Shown: positions 60,786 through 64,000 of the stretch, piece after piece | Numbering within the stretch: the stretch's first letter is position 1 | How the letters are laid out: every line of letters starts with the position of its first letter | Origin: Alistipes onderdonkii | Lineage (GTDB): Bacteria > Bacteroidota > Bacteroidia > Bacteroidales > Rikenellaceae | Reading direction: 5' to 3' | Length of the DNA: 64,000 bases | NCBI RefSeq assembly: GCF_025145285.1 | Contig: NZ_CP102251.1 | Coordinates: forward strand, 2,542,001-2,606,000 | Made by a program: the position numbers and the translations under genes | Notes under the pieces: model-generated | What the model was told of the DNA's origin: nothing | Databases searched by the model: none | Seen by the model: the letters and a program-made list of their open reading frames with translations, nothing else

Positions 60786-63700
60786 TTAGAATTGAATATT
60801 GATACCACCCGAGATGGTTCGGATCGGAGAGTAGGTCGCTGCGTTGGCAGTACCCAGAACACCCTGGCTGTCCGTATTGTCGGCGTAACGCGGATCCAGT
60901 CCCTTACGCTTGGACCAATAGAAGACGTTTTCGCAGGCAAGATAGATGCGCAACTTGCCGACTCCGAATTTCTGGGTGAATTTCGACGGCAGCGTATAGC
61001 CGAAGTTGATGTTCTGCAGAGTCAGGTAGCTGGCATCGGTCAGGAAACGGTCGGACGTATCGGTCGCATTCAGATCGCCGTATTGCAGACGGGGAATGTT
61101 CGAATTCGGATTCTCCGGTGTCCACGCTTTGAGCATATCCTTATGCCAGTTCACGCCGATGCTGCCGGTCGAGGTCGGAACGCTCATTGCCGCTGCGTAC
61201 CCCGAGTCGTAGACTTTGCCGCCGATCTGGTAGTTGAAGTTGATGCCGAAATCGAATCCGAAGAACGAAACGCTCGTGCCGAAACCGCCGAACAGGTCGG
61301 GGATCGCATTGCCGCAGAGGTAATCGTCCGCTTCCGAGTATTCCGTGGTGGTAGTCCGGGTATCGCCCTCGTTCTTATACCACATGGAACGTCCGTCCTC
61401 CGAGACGCCTGCGTATTTCTTCATGTAGAAAGTATACATCGGCAGATCCTGTCCGTAGAAATAGATGCCGCTGGTGTAACCGTTGTAGCCGTCGACCTGC
61501 AAAGTGCGGCGCTCGGGCGGCAGCAGGGTGATTTTGTTCTTGAGGTGCGTCAGGTTCACGCTGATGTCCCACTGCACGTTTTTGCTGCGGATCGGGGTGA
61601 AGTTCAGGTCGATCTCGATACCCTTGTTCGACATGTCGCCGACATTGGCATAGTAGGACGAGTAACCCAGCGACGGAGCCGTGGGGAATGCCATCAGCAT
61701 GTCGGTCGTCTTGCGGTTGAAATACTCGATGCTACCCGATATGCGGTTCTGGAGCACGCCGAATTCGATACCGGCGTTGAAGTTGGTATTGGTCTCCCAG
61801 GTGATGTTGGGATTACCTTTTTGCAGGAATGCCACGGACATTTCGCCGTTCGAGGAGGCGAGGCGGTAGGTATCCACATAGCGGTAGTTACCGATCTTGT
61901 CGTTACCCTGCGAACCGATCGAGGCCTTGACCTTCAGCATGTCGAGCCAACTGTGCGTCCCGGACATGAAATTCTCCTTGTTAACGATCCATGCGGCACC
62001 TACCGACCAGAAGTTACCCCAGCGGTGCGACGGGTGGAAGCGCGACGAGGCATCGCGGCGGTATGAGGCCGAGGCGAAGTATTTGCCGTCGTAATCGTAC
62101 TGTGCGCGCCCAAAATAGCCTTCATTATTATAGGTGGTGACATACGATGTTGCGCCCTGCTTGTCGATCACGGCACCGGCCAGTTCGTCGTTGTCGGGCG
62201 AGAACATGTTGGCCGTGCTGCCGTAAAGCAGGTACTGCCTGCGCTGGTAGTATTCGTGGCCGAGCATCACGTTGATATTGTGCTTGCCGATGACCTTCGT
62301 GTAGTTGAGGATCTGCTGGAGGTTGTGCGAGAAGTCACGCGTATGGTATTTGCCTATGATACCGTTTTCCCCTGCGAACTGTCCGTAATAGGGGTTCTGT
62401 ACGGTCGTCTGGCGGGTTTCGTCGAGCGAAATTCCCGCATTGAACGTAAATTTGAAATCCTTCAGGAACAGGATGTCGAAGAATCCCGTGCCGTTGAAGG
62501 CATTGCCTTCCGAACGGTTGGTGTTCAGGCGGGAATCCGACAGTCCGTTGGCATTGGGCATATACGGACGGGTCAGTCCGGCATTCATGCCGTCACCGTA
62601 GTCGTACATGGTGATGCCGGCGTCGTTCTTCATGATATTGCCCTGCCCGTCGCGGACATAGAGCGGGTAAATCGGAGCTACCGACGTAGTGAACGCAAAG
62701 ATGTTGGCCGACGAATTGCCCTGGCCGTCACCGCTCAGCGAATTGTAGGTGAAGTTTGCGTAACCGGCGTTGGCACCGACCTTCAGCCATTTCTTGGCCT
62801 GATAGTCTGCCTTCAGACGTGCCGTGTAACGCTCCATGTTCGAATTTTCCGTGATACCTTCGTTGTTCAGGTAGCCGAACGAAGCATAGAACGTGCTGCG
62901 ATCCGTAGCACCCGATACACTGACGTTATATTCCTGGCGCATCGAGGAGCGGAAAGCGATGTCTTCCCAGTCATCGGGCGTGAGCAGATAATCCTGGCCG
63001 TTGTAGAACATATGGTTACCCAGCGTGGCGTTGGGATTGAGTTTCCCGTTGGTGCCGATAACCGATTGGCCGTCGGGGACACTGTAAACCATATAGCCCA
63101 GACCGCCGTCGTTTTTCGAAGCGGCGAGGTTCTTATTGGCCATGGCGTGTGCGGCGCTCTCGCTCATACCCTGCGAGCGGTAGTAGCTGCTGAGAGACGA
63201 ATAGTAGGTTTCGTAGTACTGCGCAGGGCTTTTGATATAATCATAGGACTCCATTGCGCGTGAGTTCACACCCCACTTGGCATCTACCGAGATGGTAGCT
63301 TCCTGGCCACGGGCCTTCTTGGTCGTGATCATGATGACACCGTTGGCACCACGTGCTCCGTAAAGGGCGTTGGATGCGGCGTCCTTCAGGACGGTCATCG
63401 ACTCGATGTCGTTGGGGTTCAGGTTGTTCAGGTCTCCTTCGTAGGGAGTTCCGTCCACGATCCACAGCGGGTCTTTCTCGGCGTTGATCGAACTGAAACC
63501 ACGGATGCGGACGATCGGGTTGGCACCCGGTTTACCCGATTCGTTGGATATCTGGACACCGGCAACCTTACCGGCCAGCGACTGGGCGACGTTCGACTGT
63601 TGCGACTTGGCGATGTCGTCCGCCTTGATGACGGTCGCAGAACCGGTAAACGCCTCCTTTTTGGAGGTACCGAACGCCACGACGATCACGTCGTCGATCG

Positions 63701-63998
63701 CCTGTGTATCTTCGTGCATAGTCACGTCGATGCGCGATTTGCCAGCGATAGGGAGCTGCTGCCCCACATATCCGATGAACGTCACCGAAAGGGTGCCGTC
63801 AGCCGGAGCCGAAAGTGAGTACTGGCCTGCCGCGTTGGTCGTAGTACCGATCGAAGTACCGTCTACCATGACAGTAGCGCCCGCAACGGGATTCCCGTTT
63901 GCGTCAGAAACTGTACCGGAGACCTGCTTGTTTTGGGCGAATGCATATGCGCCGAGCACCAAAACAGCAATTAACGATAGTACAATTTTTCTTACCAT
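60786..63998 (-). CDS. SusC/RagA family TonB-linked outer-membrane transporter
   Basis: The 1070-residue protein has a signal peptide (VLGAYAFAQ), a carboxypeptidase-regulatory-like domain (about 24-100), a plug with the SusC marks IVRIRGFSSI, PLWIVDGTPYEGD and LYGARGANGVIMITTKKA (about 105-235), and a 22-strand barrel ending in ISGGINIQF. No extra N-terminal signalling (STN) domain is present, so an anti-sigma partner is not implied. It imports a ligand bound by SusD. The start codon is complete, two bases from the window end; the promoter is outside. Confidence 0.96.
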   Translation of the reverse strand: MVRKIVLSLIAVLVLGAYAFAQNKQVSGTVSDANGNPVAGATVMVDGTSIGTTTNAAGQYSLSAPADGTLSVTFIGYVGQQLPIAGKSRIDVTMHEDTQAIDDVIVVAFGTSKKEAFTGSATVIKADDIAKSQQSNVAQSLAGKVAGVQISNESGKPGANPIVRIRGFSSINAEKDPLWIVDGTPYEGDLNNLNPNDIESMTVLKDAASNALYGARGANGVIMITTKKARGQEATISVDAKWGVNSRAMESYDYIKSPAQYYETYYSSLSSYYRSQGMSESAAHAMANKNLAASKNDGGLGYMVYSVPDGQSVIGTNGKLNPNATLGNHMFYNGQDYLLTPDDWEDIAFRSSMRQEYNVSVSGATDRSTFYASFGYLNNEGITENSNMERYTARLKADYQAKKWLKVGANAGYANFTYNSLSGDGQGNSSANIFAFTTSVAPIYPLYVRDGQGNIMKNDAGITMYDYGDGMNAGLTRPYMPNANGLSDSRLNTNRSEGNAFNGTGFFDILFLKDFKFTFNAGISLDETRQTTVQNPYYGQFAGENGIIGKYHTRDFSHNLQQILNYTKVIGKHNINVMLGHEYYQRRQYLLYGSTANMFSPDNDELAGAVIDKQGATSYVTTYNNEGYFGRAQYDYDGKYFASASYRRDASSRFHPSHRWGNFWSVGAAWIVNKENFMSGTHSWLDMLKVKASIGSQGNDKIGNYRYVDTYRLASSNGEMSVAFLQKGNPNITWETNTNFNAGIEFGVLQNRISGSIEYFNRKTTDMLMAFPTAPSLGYSSYYANVGDMSNKGIEIDLNFTPIRSKNVQWDISVNLTHLKNKITLLPPERRTLQVDGYNGYTSGIYFYGQDLPMYTFYMKKYAGVSEDGRSMWYKNEGDTRTTTTEYSEADDYLCGNAIPDLFGGFGTSVSFFGFDFGINFNYQIGGKVYDSGYAAAMSVPTSTGSIGVNWHKDMLKAWTPENPNSNIPRLQYGDLNATDTSDRFLTDASYLTLQNINFGYTLPSKFTQKFGVGKLRIYLACENVFYWSKRKGLDPRYADNTDSQGVLGTANAATYSPIRTISGGINIQF

Positions 63999-64000
63999 AA

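Overview
The window is GC-rich Bacteroidota chromosome, most likely Alistipes or a close Rikenellaceae relative. The cues are a SusC/SusD pair, many lipoproteins with acidic residues after the lipobox cysteine, BACON and FISUMP domains, a fused MurF-alanine racemase, and promoters of the TAnnTTTG type. The species is inferred, not proven. I see no rRNA, CRISPR array, insertion sequence or prophage.

Layout. (1) 1-9313, minus strand: one operon of five surface lipoproteins (BACON protein, 27-repeat leucine-rich protein, FISUMP protein, S8 protease, FN3 protein cut by the window edge). (2) 9746-15954, plus: U32 protein, secreted GH2 beta-galactosidase, methyltransferase, small membrane protein. 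(3) 15919-18593, minus: rsmE, two half-size chromate transporters, a membrane protein. (4) 18690-24182, plus: two tandem M3 metallopeptidase lipoproteins and a regulator-like gene split by an in-frame TAA. (5) 24224-27436: tRNA-Gln, a nucleoside transporter, a GNAT acetyltransferase and a ferredoxin-nitroreductase. (6) 27779-30914, minus: a short peptide gene with a ten-G tract, a fimbrillin-like lipoprotein and an NUC1 nuclease separated only by one in-frame TGA. (7) 31171-50915: envelope, DNA repair and chaperone genes (lptD, amidase, MCE protein, mutS2, murF-alr, rsmI-like, grpE, dnaJ, mutL, rhomboid, EEP phosphatase family, yhcH, MFS efflux). (8) 51119-53647, minus: flavodiiron protein and UDP-glucose dehydrogenase. 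(9) 53986-63998, minus: a SusC-SusD-SusE-like-S8 protease-lipocalin operon.

How they work together. The two outer blocks both carry a surface subtilisin-like lipoprotein, and the two proteases are clear paralogues that share their prodomain. The right block joins one to a TonB-dependent SusCD importer, which points to peptide or protein capture at the cell surface. The two M3 peptidases could finish such peptides in the periplasm. The centre is largely housekeeping.

The most unusual points are two poly-G tracts in the same Lys-Gly-Gly-Gly-Asn context, one of which shifts a small gene out of frame, plus two genes interrupted by single in-frame stops and one transporter whose reading frame has lost its stop and runs antisense through a neighbour. 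Together they look either like phase-variable or decaying surface and regulatory genes, or like base-level assembly errors. Read-level checks would separate these.
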